From contig JANHCV010000001.1 in the NCBI GenBank assembly GCA_025594325.1, forward strand, positions 1,302,001 through 1,366,000: a DNA stretch of 64,000 nucleotides, given 5' to 3'. The stretch comes from Blastocladiella emersonii ATCC 22665. Taxonomy: Eukaryota; Blastocladiomycota; Blastocladiomycetes; Blastocladiales; Blastocladiaceae. The notes beneath the pieces are model-generated. The model had not been told where the DNA came from. It was given only the letters and a program-made list of their open reading frames with translations, and made no database searches. The position numbers and the translations under genes were made by a program. Positions 1 to 12,591 of this stretch are shown in pieces. Every line of letters starts with the position of its first letter. The first letter of the stretch is position 1.

Positions 1-2058
1 TCCGACTCACCACCGATTGATACAGAGAACAACCAGCTCGCCATCCGCAACGTCGGCGGCCTCGAGATTCTTGTCAACCTGCTCGACACGGACGACCCGA
101 AGTGCAAGATCGGCTCGCTCTCGATCCTCAACCAGATCTCCAACAACTGTACGTTCTCCACCCGCCGCGTCCAGCTCCGATCCCGCTCACATCTACGCTC
201 GTTAGTCGTGATCCGCAAGACCATCTCGGAGCTCGACGGGATGCGCCCGCTCGTCGACCTGCTGCACGACGACCACGTCGACGTCAAGTGCCTCGCGGCC
301 GAGACCATCGCCAACTGCGCCAAGTACGCCAAGAACCGCCGCATGGTGCGCAAGTACGGCGGGATCCGCAGCCTGGTGCGCCTGCTGCACCCGGACCCGG
401 CCAACCCGGACACGGAGCGCATCGCCATCAGCGGCGCCCTCGCGCTCTGGACGTGCAGCAAGTCGCAGAAGAACAAGGAGGCGATCCGCATGGCCGGATC
501 GATCCCGCTCCTCGCCGAACTGCTCAAGAGCCCCAACGAGAAGCTCCTGATCCCCGTCGTCGGGATTCTGCAGGAGTGCGCGTCCGACGGTACGCGCGTG
601 CTGCTCGCGACTGGCGAATCCAGTCTCTGACTCTCTCCCTCGCGCGCGCAACGTAGACCAGTACCGCGCGGCGATCCGGTCGAGCGGGATGATCAAGTTC
701 CTGGTCGAGAACCTGAGCTCCAAGAACGAGAAGCTGCAGGCACACTGCGCGTCGGCCATCTTCAAGTGCGCCGAGGACGCCGAGACGCGGATCCTAGTCC
801 GCGACTTCAACGGCATCAACCCGCTGGTCGCGCTCCTCGACAGCATCGGGAACAAGGAGCTGTTGGCCGCGGCCACGGGCGCCATCTGGAAGACGGCCCA
901 GGACATGGCCAACGTCAACGCCTTCAACCGCCTCAACACCATCAAGAAGCTCGTCTCGCTCATCGAGAACCAGCCCGAGGACGTGCTCGTCAACGTCGTC
1001 GGCGCGCTCGCCGCCTGCGCCAAGGCGCCCGAGGGCCGCCAGGCGATCCGCGAGTGCGGTGGCATCACGCCGCTCGTCGGCCTGCTCAAGGGCACGAACC
1101 AGGGCCTGCTCGTCAACGTGACCACGGCCATAGGCGCGTCCGCGCTCGACGGTACGCGCTGAAATGTTTTTCTGCCGTACGTGAGACGCGACTAACGCCA
1201 GCACATCGTGTAGCTGAGAGCATGGGCATCATCGACCGCCTTGACGGCGTCCGGCTGCTGTGGTCGCTGCTCAAGTCGCCCAACCCGGCGGTCCAGGCGT
1301 CGGCCGCTTGGGCCATCTCGCCGTGCATCGAGAACGGTACGCTCGCATTGTCGTATGACGCGTCTCTCCCCTCATATCTAACCCACCTCGCCGCACCATA
1401 GCCAAGGACGCGGGCGAGATGGTCCGCTCGTTCGTCGGCGGACTGGAGCTGATCGTGTCGCTGCTCAAGTCGGACCACGTCGAGGTGCTTGCGTCCGTGT
1501 GCGCGGCGATCGCGCAGATCTCAAAGGACGAGGAAAACCTGGCCGTGATCACGGACCACGGCGTGGTCCCGATGCTGGCCAAGCTGACGCAGACGCGGCA
1601 CGACCGCCTGCGCAAGCACCTGAGCGAGGCCATTGCGCGGTGCTGCCACTGGGGGAACAACCGGATCGCGTTCGGCGCGGCCGGCGCCGTCGCGCCGCTC
1701 GTCAAGTACCTCAAGAGCCCCGACCCCGAGGTCCACCGGTCGACCGCGCAGGCGCTGCACCAGCTCAGCAAGGACCGTACGTGATGTTCCTTGTTCCGTG
1801 GAGCGACTTGGTTCGGCCACTAACAGCGCCGTGTAGCCGACAACTGCGTCACGATGCACGAGCACGGCGTCGTGCAGCTGCTCCTGGGCATGGTCGGGTC
1901 CTCGGACACGGTCCTGCAGGAGGCGGCCGCAGGCACGATTGGGAACATTCGCCGGTACGCCCTCTCTCTCGTCGATTGATGTACTCGGCACATGCTAACG
2001 TTTCGCTTCACATCGCAGACTTGCCCTCGCCTCCGAGCTGGCGCGCGGCAAGAAGTAG
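1..2058 (+). CDS. ODAD2: ODAD2/ARMC4, outer dynein arm docking armadillo protein (5' partial)
   Basis: The 3' part of a gene entering from the left edge. Proposed exons are 1-148, 206-589, 657-1151, 1214-1336, 1402-1776, 1837-1954 and 2019-2058, giving about 560 residues with every junction in frame. All six donors read GTACG. The protein is a run of armadillo repeats. Diagnostic stretches match animal ARMC4 closely, including [17 protein letters not shown]-like, [18 protein letters not shown] and [13 protein letters not shown] segments and the C-terminal [18 protein letters not shown]. In other organisms this protein docks outer dynein arms on axonemal doublets, so it is expected only where motile flagella exist. 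The start codon and the N-terminal region lie outside the window. The ortholog call is from remembered family sequence; a different ARM protein is unlikely. Confidence 0.9.
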
Positions 2059-2212
2059 CGCGGCCTCGACCGGGGCCATCGTGATCTGAACGCTCCTCTC
2101 CCTGTTCGAGTTTGTTTGATACACTTCTCTTCGTCTCCTCAAAGTGGCAAGTAAAGCATGAGTGCATGGTCGTCAAGTGAAGCTAGTAACAAAACGAACA
2201 ACAAAAATGTCG

Positions 2213-5200
2213 CTACCGCGGCTTCGGCATAAGGTCGCGCGACGACGACGCGGCGCTGTCGGACCCGAGGTCGGCCGTCGACCCCATACTGCCGCCGTGT
2301 GCGTGCGGCATACGGTGCGCCAGGCCGCCGTCGGGCGAGAAATGGACAGCCGCGGGCGCCGGCATGCCGTAATGCTGCTGCTGCTGTTGATGCGGGGACA
2401 CGACGGCAGCGGGAGCGTACGCGGGCATCCGGTCGGTACTCCGCATCGGCGCGGGCACGCCTTCGGGGACCGAGAACACGCGGCACGTCGGGCGGCGGCT
2501 CGGCCGCGCCACGTTGTTGATGCAGATGGACCGGACCTCGTAGTACGACGACGACGAGGCGGTCGCGAACGAGGCCTGCGCCGCGGACGCATACCGTGCG
2601 AGGTGCGACGGCGCGGCGCCGCCGCCGTGCGCACTGCAGCCGGTCGCGCCGAGCTCGATGTCGCCGCCGGGAGCGGCGTGGGGCGCAGCGTGGCCGCCGT
2701 CGCTGTGATGTGCGTCGCCGTGCCCGTGGCCGTGTCCATGATGAGCCTCGTGGTGCAGGGCCTCGATGACCTCGAAAAGGTCGCGCCGCGTGAGGATGGC
2801 AAAGGCCTTGTTGGACGTGTCTGTGACGACGAGGTGGCGGAGCCCGAGCAGGCGGAACATGCCGTACGCCTTGCTGGCGATGGTCTCGGAGTGGACCGAG
2901 TGCGGCGAGCGGTTCATGTGCTCGGCGACCTCGGCCGCGAGCGAGCGCTTGAGGACGGCCTCGGGGTCGGTGCCCTTGAACTCGCGGCCGAGGTGCGAGA
3001 ACTGCGATCGGCGGATCTTCTCGTCGAGCGACGACAGCGCCTCGGGCCGTTCCGTGAAGACGGCGCCCGTGTGTCCCGTCGGCGCGATCTGCGCGTTGGG
3101 CGCGACCTTGGCGACGATGCGCTCGAGCTGGCTGCGCAGGATCAGGCCGAGCAGGTGGCCCTTGTGGTCGACGACGGGGAACCCGTTGTACACGAACGCG
3201 TCCACGTCGGGCCCGGCGTACCGCGAGAAGGTCAGCAGGCGCTCGGCGGCCTCGACAGTGAACGTGTCGTTAAGCAGGATCGTGTGCAGCTCGCGGTGCG
3301 CCGCGTCGGGCAGCTTGTTGAGCAGCTCGCGGATCGTCATGGCGTGGAAGTTGAGCGGCGGGTGGTGCGGCAGGTATGGCAGCTTGAGCGCCTCGATCTC
3401 GAGGTGGAACTGCGAGGGGCCGAGGTGGTTGCCGATGAAGGCCGCAATGAGCACGACGAGAATCGTCCCGTTGATGTACGTCTGCGCGGTTTGGACTTGC
3501 GCGTTAGCGAGGTTGTCGCGCGGAGCACGAGTGCGAGAAGTGCGCAAGCGTACCATGTCGCCCGTCGACTGAACCGCAACAACGACGATCGTGATCATCA
3601 TGCGGGAGGTACCGGCCCAGAACGCGGCCATGCCAAGCAGCGCCGCGGCTCCGGGGTCCATGAGCGCCGCGTTGGTCAGCAGGGTGCGCTGAAGCTGGTT
3701 GAAACCTACGCGCGATCAAGACGGACGCGTCAGTCGCTGGTGCGCAGCGACTGCTGAGCCCAGATCAGCGTACCGAGACCGTAGAGTCGCCCGAACGTGG
3801 CACCGATGACGAGCGTAGGCGTGACGAGGTCGGTGGGCATTGTGATGTTGTGGGTCGCGAGCGAGAGCACGACGTAGAGGGCGCCAAAGTAGAAGAGCAC
3901 GTTGGCCTCGAACAGGTAGTAGTACCCGCGCTGGAACAGGTTGACGATGACCTGCTCGGGCTGGTTGAGCACGAGCGACGGCAGCTGGTAGTAGCACGTC
4001 GCCTGGAGCTTGGTCTCCTCGTCGACGGCCGCCGACGCCATCTGCGCGAGGACGATCTCGGACTGCAGGTGGTGTGGCACGGCGGCGGCCGGGACGGGCT
4101 GCGCCGACTGCAGGTACGCTGCGCTCATCGGCGCCGCCTGGAGGTGCGCCGCGCTCGACGACGACGACGCCGACTTGGTGACCAGCGTCGAGTCCGTGTA
4201 CAGAAAGTCGGGGAGACGCGTCTTGACGCTGCCGCCCGCGAGGAGGAACAGCGACGCGATTTCGGTGCGGTTGGGCAGGATGGTGAGGCGCAGCACATTC
4301 GCGCCGCCCTCGTCCGCGTCGTCATCGGCCTCGGTGGCCGCGCTCGCGGCCGCCGCGCGCTTGCCGAGCGAGTTACCGCCGGCCGTCCGGTTGGCGAGGA
4401 AGCGGCACGTGGCCGTGACGATGTCCTGCTTCTTGGCGGCAAACTGGTTGAGAGCCGGGCATCGGGTTAGTTGATGAAGGATGGAGGCGATGCGCATGGG
4501 CAGAACACGTACCGCGGAGAGCGCGTTGAACACCTCGTCGTCGGCGCAGATCTTGTCCTGGAGCTCGCTGATGCACTTGCCGGCGTACTCGTCGTCGGCG
4601 ACCTTGAGCCAGCCGGCGCACGACTTGACGCACGACGCGGGCGGGGTGTTGATCTTGGCTATGTGCTCGACGGAACGGTCGAACTCGGTGCAGAGCGGCT
4701 GGGCCTACGTCACAAGGTTTGGCGATGAGAATTCGGTGGCGGTGAGTGCCACGGGACACGACGTACCGAGCTGATGGTGTTGAAGTTGGGCCCGTAGAAG
4801 AAGAGCGAGGTGGCGAGACTGGTGATGAGGACCAGGACGAGGACCTCGATGGCCTTGGAGATGACGGTGCGCTGGAACGCCTTGGCGCGCGCGATGCGGA
4901 CCTTGGCGACGAGCACGTTGTAGCTGTGGCCGAGCACGCCGCCGAGAATGCCGAGGATCAGGTACGACAGGTAGTCGAGAGCAGTCAGGCTGACGTTGCA
5001 GTGGGCCTGAAGACGGACGCGCGCAAGGTCAGTTGCTGGCGCTACACGGAGGCCGAGGGAGCGGAGCGTACATTGGCGGCGTAGATGCTGTAGTCGTTCC
5101 CGTTCCGCTTCGTGCCGTGCGAGTAGATGCTGATGGTGACGAGGGACATGGCGCACGCGAAGAGCGACCGGATGATCAACGACGGGTCGTAGAAGCTCAT

Positions 5201-6295
5201 GGCCTCCTCAATGGCGAAGCACACGCCGGCCAGCGGGGCTACACGGCGGGATGATGGGTCATCAGCGACCGGTTACGACAAGTTGAGGGAGTAGCGTACC
5301 CTGGAAGGCGCTAGCAACGCCGGCGGCCGCGCCCATGGTGGCGAACAGACGAATCTCGGCGGACCGCATGCCGCGGATGACGGGCAGCGTCTTCTCGTCC
5401 CACTCGGTCTCGCCGAACAGCCAGCGGGCGAAGAAGGGTACCTTCTTGACGTTGCGGATGATGACGATGGCGGTGATGGTGCAGGCGTGGATGAGCGGGC
5501 CGTCGTAGCCCGTGTACAGGCCGCTGTTGGTCGCGCACCACATGCCGACGATCTTGGCGAGCAGCGTGCGCCACGAGACGAAGCGCGGGCGTTCGACGCC
5601 GTTCTGGAGGACGTGACGGTGACGGTGACGGTGGAGGTCAGTGTTCATCCCTCGCACGCGCAGACCTCGAAGATGAGCCGTACCAGGTACGCAATGACCT
5701 CGGGCATGCCGGACCCGCTGGCCGTGGGCTCCCAGAGCGAGAGACCGACACCGACGGCCGAGACGAGGACCGAAATGCCGAAGAGGATGCCCCACAGGGA
5801 CGGGAACGAGCCCATCGTGTCGGCGAGCAGCTTGAAGCGGAAGGCCTGGAACACGGCCGTGAAGTGGTGGAGCGCGTAGTAGATGGACGCGGAGATGATG
5901 CCAATGAGGGCCGCGAGGAAGAGCGAGGCGAAGGTGGGCATGAAGGTGGCGAGCCGCTTGAAGGGCAGGTGCTCGGCGCGCGTCAGGATGCGCTGGTAGT
6001 GCTCGCGGCCGAACCGGTTGTCGACGACCTCGACGTCCGTCGAGTGCCATCCCTCGGCCTTGGACACGCGGTCGGCGTGCGTCTGCTCAAAGCCGTACGG
6101 CGGCACCTCGAACGACAGGCTCGAGTCCGAGCTGGCGTTGCTGTTGGAGCGCGGGCGCATGTCGCGGAGGCGCGGCGACGCGGCGGCGCTCGAGGCCATG
6201 GTCGGCGGTGCAGTGGCCGTGGTAGCGGCGGGACCGAGCGGTTGGCGCGTCGGAGAGCTGGTATCTTGTCGGCGCGACATGTGCGCAAGATGCAT
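2213..6295 (-). CDS. CLC-family chloride/proton antiporter with CBS domains
   Basis: Eight exons: 6295-5684, 5603-5300, 5238-5072, 5006-4767, 4704-4513, 4443-3774, 3705-3554 and 3481-2213, totalling about 1,201 residues. CLC signatures appear in order: GSGMPE in exon 1, GYDGPLIHA in exon 2, and APLAGVCFAIEEA across exons 2 and 3, which keeps the proton-pathway glutamate pair. The final membrane helices around ALLGMAAFWAGTSRM are in exon 7. Two CBS domains follow in exon 8 (near NGFPVVDHKGHLLGL and LRHLVVTDTSNKAF). The position usually held by the gating glutamate (GKEGP) is aspartate. A His/Gly-rich run (HHGHGHGHGDAHH) and a long low-complexity tail follow the second CBS. CLC proteins of this type acidify or load chloride into vacuole or endosomes. 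A loop of roughly 250 residues encoded by exons 5-6 is unusually long. The start could also be the ATG at 6280. Confidence 0.88.
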
Positions 6296-6705
6296 CAAGT
6301 CCCAGCAGCGTCCGGCGCTGGCTGACTGGTCGGGTCGGAAGAGTAGGAGCGGGGGTGCCGCGGATAGAAGACCCCCGGCCAGGCCATCGTCCCTCGTGGT
6401 CTCTCTCCTGGTGCCCCCGATTTTGAGCGCCTTGAGCTAGACCTGCACCTCGTCGCGTCCGAGGAAGGAGCGCCATGGCTTGAGGCGAGTTCATCTCGCG
6501 TGCGCGTCCTTCCTTCCATGGTTCGCACCGGCGACTGCGCCACGCGGAGCATGGGGCCGGCAGAGCGGGGCCGAGGGCTCGGGTTCCGCGCACGAGTGGG
6601 CTGAAAGACTTCCATGTATGTGCGGAGAGAAGCGAGGGATGTGGGGAGGGGGGAGAACTAGATACACAGGGAGGGGAGCGGGCGCGGGAGCGAGGGATCG
6701 ACCGT
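6296..6705. other. Intergenic region upstream of the CLC gene
   Basis: This 410-bp stretch separates two minus-strand genes. It holds the 3' untranslated side of CHS7 (purine-rich on the plus strand near 6640-6700) and the promoter side of the CLC gene. I see no convincing ORF, tRNA or repeat. Confidence 0.5.
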
Positions 6706-7663
6706 CTAGTAGTCCTGGTCGCCCATGAGCGGGTCGCGGTCGCCGACGGTGCCCATCATCTTGTTGGTCGGGATGGCGAACTCGAGGTCGTCCTTGGTGA
6801 TCGAGTCCCAGTACTTGTAGACCATCATGACGGCGAGCAGGGTGAAGGTGGCGCCGAAGAAGAGGCCGTCAATGTAGTGCTTAGCGGCCGAGCAGATCTG
6901 CGTCGAGAGGGCGTGGACAAAGACCTGCCCCGTGGTGAAGAAGAGCACGCCGAAGAAGAGGTCGCCGAGCGGCCACCGGTTGTCGAGCGTGTTGATGACG
7001 AGGATGACCTGCAGCACGAGGTAGATGACCAGCATGGCCAGGTTGAAGATGAAGAAGAGGAGGAACAGGACCGTGGGCGAGGCCGCGCCGAACGGCGACC
7101 ACGAGTTGAACGTGGCCAGCGACACGAAGAAGGTGGCGGTGAAGAGCAGGGCGGCCGAGATGCGGATGGTCCACACCGACAGCGCCGTGCCGTCCTCGGT
7201 CCACTGGAACCCGACGAACCCGTTGAGCAGCAGGGTCCAGAACGTGGCGGTGAGCAGGCCCATGTGCACCGAGGCCACGTACGTGTAGGGCGCCGTGGCC
7301 GACGGGATCAGGTTGGAGACCAGCACAAACTCGACCACGATCAGCAGCAGGTACAGGTAGAAGAACATGACAATCTCCTTGCGGCCGACCGCCGTGTACT
7401 TGGACTTGATGTGGTAGATCATGATCACCGTCATGAGCAGCGCAATGATGTAGATGACAAGCGTGGCTACACTCGGTGCGCGTCAGCGCGCGGGACTCGC
7501 GGACTTGGCGCGAGGGTGCGGCCGTACCGGGCTGGAACAGCAGCTTCCCGGCAATCTCAATGTTGCGCGAGTAGCACGTTGGCTCGACGCCCTTGCCGAC
7601 GAGCGGGCACAGCGGGTACGCCACCTGCGCGCAGATGTCGTCGAACGAGCCGAATTGGACCAT
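6706..7663 (-). CDS. CHS7: Chs7-like chitin synthase export chaperone
   Basis: Two exons, 7663-7528 and 7466-6706, give 298 residues. The N-terminus MVQFGSFDDICAQVAYPLCP followed by a short Cys-containing luminal segment (PTCYSRNIEI) is typical of Chs7. Seven hydrophobic segments follow, beginning with ATLVIYIIALLMTVIMIYHI across the splice junction. Chs7 is an ER membrane protein of fungi needed for exit of chitin synthase from the ER. Length and topology fit the family. The C-terminus is short and acidic. The gene is divergently arranged with METAP2, sharing the 7664-8162 interval. Confidence 0.92.
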
Positions 7664-9602
<1,939 letters not shown>

Positions 9603-9690
9603 GTAGCTTTGCGTACTCGCTTTGGTTTGATTGTTTCGCAACGTGTTCTCTTGTGCAATACACAGATCGTTTATGGTCCCCACGATTCAA

Positions 9691-11411
9691 TCACAGCTCG
9701 CCCTGAACGAACGCGAGGATCATCGCGAGCGCGCCAGATGGCTGGTTGAACGGGACCATGTACCCGGCCTCGAACACGCGCAGGTACGTGAGGCCGCGCT
9801 CCGACTTGAAGTGCCCGAACCCGCGCGGCCCGAACGGCGCGAACTCGGCGCCGCTCGTCGACCCGGTCGTTGGCGACTTGTACCCGGGCCGGCCCCAGTT
9901 CATGTTGTCGAGCAGGTTGGCGTGGCCGACGTGGTTGCAGATAAAGTCGCGGTCGCCCGCGTACAGGAGGACGCGGACGCCGCGGGCGACGAGCTCGGGC
10001 AGCACGTCGGCGGACGGCAGGTCGCCGTTGTTATTGAGGTTCCGGAACACGGCGTCGTTGAAGCTGCGCCACGAGCTGCCGCCGCCGTGCAGCGCGGCGA
10101 TCACGTCGGGCCGGTTCAGATACGCGGCGACCGCGTCGGCCGGCGCGTCCGTCGGGTCGCGCTCGTCGCACCCGCGCACGCGCACGTCAAAGTTGGTCGG
10201 CAGGCAGTGCGTCCCGTTCGTCAGCTGCGTGAAGTAGGCGCGGTCAAACAGCTTCTTCTCGATGGCCGCGCAGTGCGGCAGGTCCCACCGCGTGTACGCC
10301 TCACGGTCGCCCAGCTCGGCAAAGCAGCGCGCGCGCAGCTCGAGGAGCTCGGCGCGGCGCGCCGGGTCGAGCAGGAGGTCCTCGGACGCGAGGAAGTCAA
10401 TCCAGTGGTCGGCTCGTTCCACGGCGAGTTGTACGCGCCGTTCCCGATGGCCACGCCACGGAGCTGCAGCGTCTCGCGACGGTGCTTGCGCTCGCCGCGG
10501 TACTGGCCGAGCCCGTGCTGCCGCTCGTAGTTGTCGTCGAGAATGTGCTGCGCCGCATACGGGATGTAGAAGCCGGCGAACGACTCGCCCGTGATGTGCC
10601 ACTGCAGGGCGTACTTGGGGTCAAAGACGCGCGAGAACTCGTGCGCAAAGTAGACAAACTCGCGGCCCACGTCGTGGATCGTCTTGACGTAGTGCGCCGG
10701 GTGCGTCACGGTCGAGAAGCCCACGCCGGCCGGGTTCTCGAGGAACAGCGCGTTGCCCGCCTTGTGCCACCCGTACTCGTTGTGCGACAGCGTGCCGTCG
10801 GCGCTCATGGTAATGGGACCGTTCTCGACGAACATGCCGAACAGCGACGACGAACCGGGACCGCCTGGTACAGCGGGACCGCGTCAGTGTTCAGTTCCCC
10901 ACGGCGAGCAGCGTGAGCAACGCGTACCGTTGAGCCACACGACGAGATCAGGGCTCGCGTCGCGCCGCTCCCAGTACGCAAAGAACATGGCGCTGTTCTT
11001 GTCGTTAGCGAGCAGGTGGCCCGCGTACAGTCGGTACTCGTCGTCGCGCAGGTCGATCCCGGGCAGCGACCGCACGCGAAACTCGCTGCGCCGCGAGAAC
11101 ACGGGCACGACGGGCGGAAGCGACGCGGCCGGCGGGTTCACGTCCTTCAACGTCACGGCGCGTTCCTTGACGGCAGCCCACTGCGCCGGCGTCAGGAACG
11201 GCACGCGAGGGCGGCCGTCTGAGCGCGCGGGACCCATGACCGAGTGGCGGCCGCGGCGCGAGTTGGCGAAGCTGACGTGGTGTTGCTGGTCATGCGATTG
11301 GTCCCACTGGGCGAGATTGACGCGTAGCGGCGACGACGCGACGGGGACCGACGCCGCGAGGGCGATGGCAGCAATAAGCGCAAGAAAAGCAAGGGTGCGA
11401 GCGTGCTTCAT
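9691..11411 (-). pseudogene. Serine carboxypeptidase (S10), frameshifted and missing the catalytic His
   Basis: Two exons, 11411-10928 and 10864-9691, spell a secreted serine carboxypeptidase of about 550 residues with an N-terminal signal peptide (MKHARTLAFLALIAAIALAA). The splice lies at the conserved LNG|GPG motif. The nucleophile motif GESFAGFY and the Asp motif YAGDRDFI are present. Two defects are visible. Near 10412 the frame shifts: the text goes from AYNSPWNEP in one frame to DHWIDFLASEDLL in the next, explained by one missing base. The catalytic histidine motif, normally AGHMVP, reads AGYMVP at about 9760. The frameshift alone could be an assembly error, but loss of the active-site His argues for real decay. 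The paralogue at 33430-35184 is intact. Confidence 0.8.
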
Positions 11412-11772
11412 GGGCGGTGGGAACGAGGGAGGGCGGGCCGAGTTAGTCGCGTCGACCGCGCTTTGAGTGGCGCGTCAGAAGCCCGAAGGATCGGCCGGGA
11501 CGGAAAACACGGCCAACCCTCAACGATGGCAACATGGCCGAGGCGCGGCTCTCATCCATCCTGACAAGGAGAAGCCTCACGAGAGAACAGGGACGAGGAA
11601 AGCAAACGACGGATTTGAAGTAGGAATACTCAGTTTCCATTGACGGCGAGACCCCAGAGACCCGAGCAACAACAACAACAACCGAGCCGCGCCGCCCGCA
11701 GAAGAAGGGGGCCAGGGCGCTGCTGCTGCGCGCGGGGCACACAAGGCACAGCCAGGACACAGCAAATCGAAT
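11412..11772. other. Intergenic, carboxypeptidase promoter side and RPS5 3' side
   Basis: A 361-bp gap between two minus-strand genes. It contains a short AAC repeat (about 11669-11684) near the RPS5 3' end. No supported gene. Confidence 0.45.
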
Positions 11773-12591
11773 TTAACGGTTCGACTTGGCAACACGCTCG
11801 AGCTCGTCCTTCTTCTTGATGGCGTACGAGTTCGACGAGCCCTTGGAGGCGTTGATGAGCTCATCGGCGAGGCACTCGGCAATGGTCTTGACGTTGCGGA
11901 ACGCGGCCTCGCGGGTGCCGGTGGTCAGGAGGGCGATGGCCTGGTTGACGCGGCGGAGGGGCGAGACATCGACGGCCTGACGGCGGACGGTACCCTGCGA
12001 GCCAATGCGGGTCGAGTCCTCACGGGGACCGGTCTGGACGATGGCGTCGACGAGGACCTGGATGGGGTTGGCGTCGGTGAGGAGGTGGATGATCTCGAAC
12101 GCGTGCTTGACGATGCGGGTCGCCATGAGCTTCTTGCCGTTGTTGCGGCCGTGCATCATGAGCGAGTTGGTCAGGCGCTCGACGACGGGGCACTGGGCCT
12201 TGCGGAAGCGCTTGGCGGCATAGCGGCCAGCGGTGTGGGGCAGGAAGATGGGCGAGGTGACCTGGATGTAGTCCTGGAGAAGCGCAAAATCAAGTGCGAA
12301 GTACGCACGAGAGCATGTCAGTTTCCTGGCTTCGGGAGAGCGGCCTGACGCAGAGTCGCGCCACCGCGGTGCAGAACGGGCGTCGTGACACCGGGGAAAA
12401 CGACGCGGTGACGTTCCCAGCGCCGCAAAGACGCCGTTTCACACCGCGGCAACGCGACTTGCGCCAAAAATCGAGCAGAAACGCACGGTCAGGGCAAGGT
12501 CGTTGACCTTAACCTCATCGAACGACCACTTGCCGAAGAGAAGCGGCGAGGCGTCGAGCTCAACGTTGGCGATGTCGGCGGGGAGAGCCAT
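11773..12591 (-). CDS. RPS5: 40S ribosomal protein uS7 (RPS5)
   Basis: Two exons, 12591-12487 and 12273-11773, give 201 residues, matching the usual length of about 200-204. The first exon encodes [22 protein letters not shown]. The second contains the uS7 core: [40 protein letters not shown] and the conserved [21 protein letters not shown]. The C-terminus [18 protein letters not shown] is nearly universal in eukaryotes. The intron is 213 bp, long for this window, with donor GTGCGT, and follows a short first exon as is common for ribosomal protein genes. The protein binds 18S rRNA in the head of the small subunit. Confidence 0.97.
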
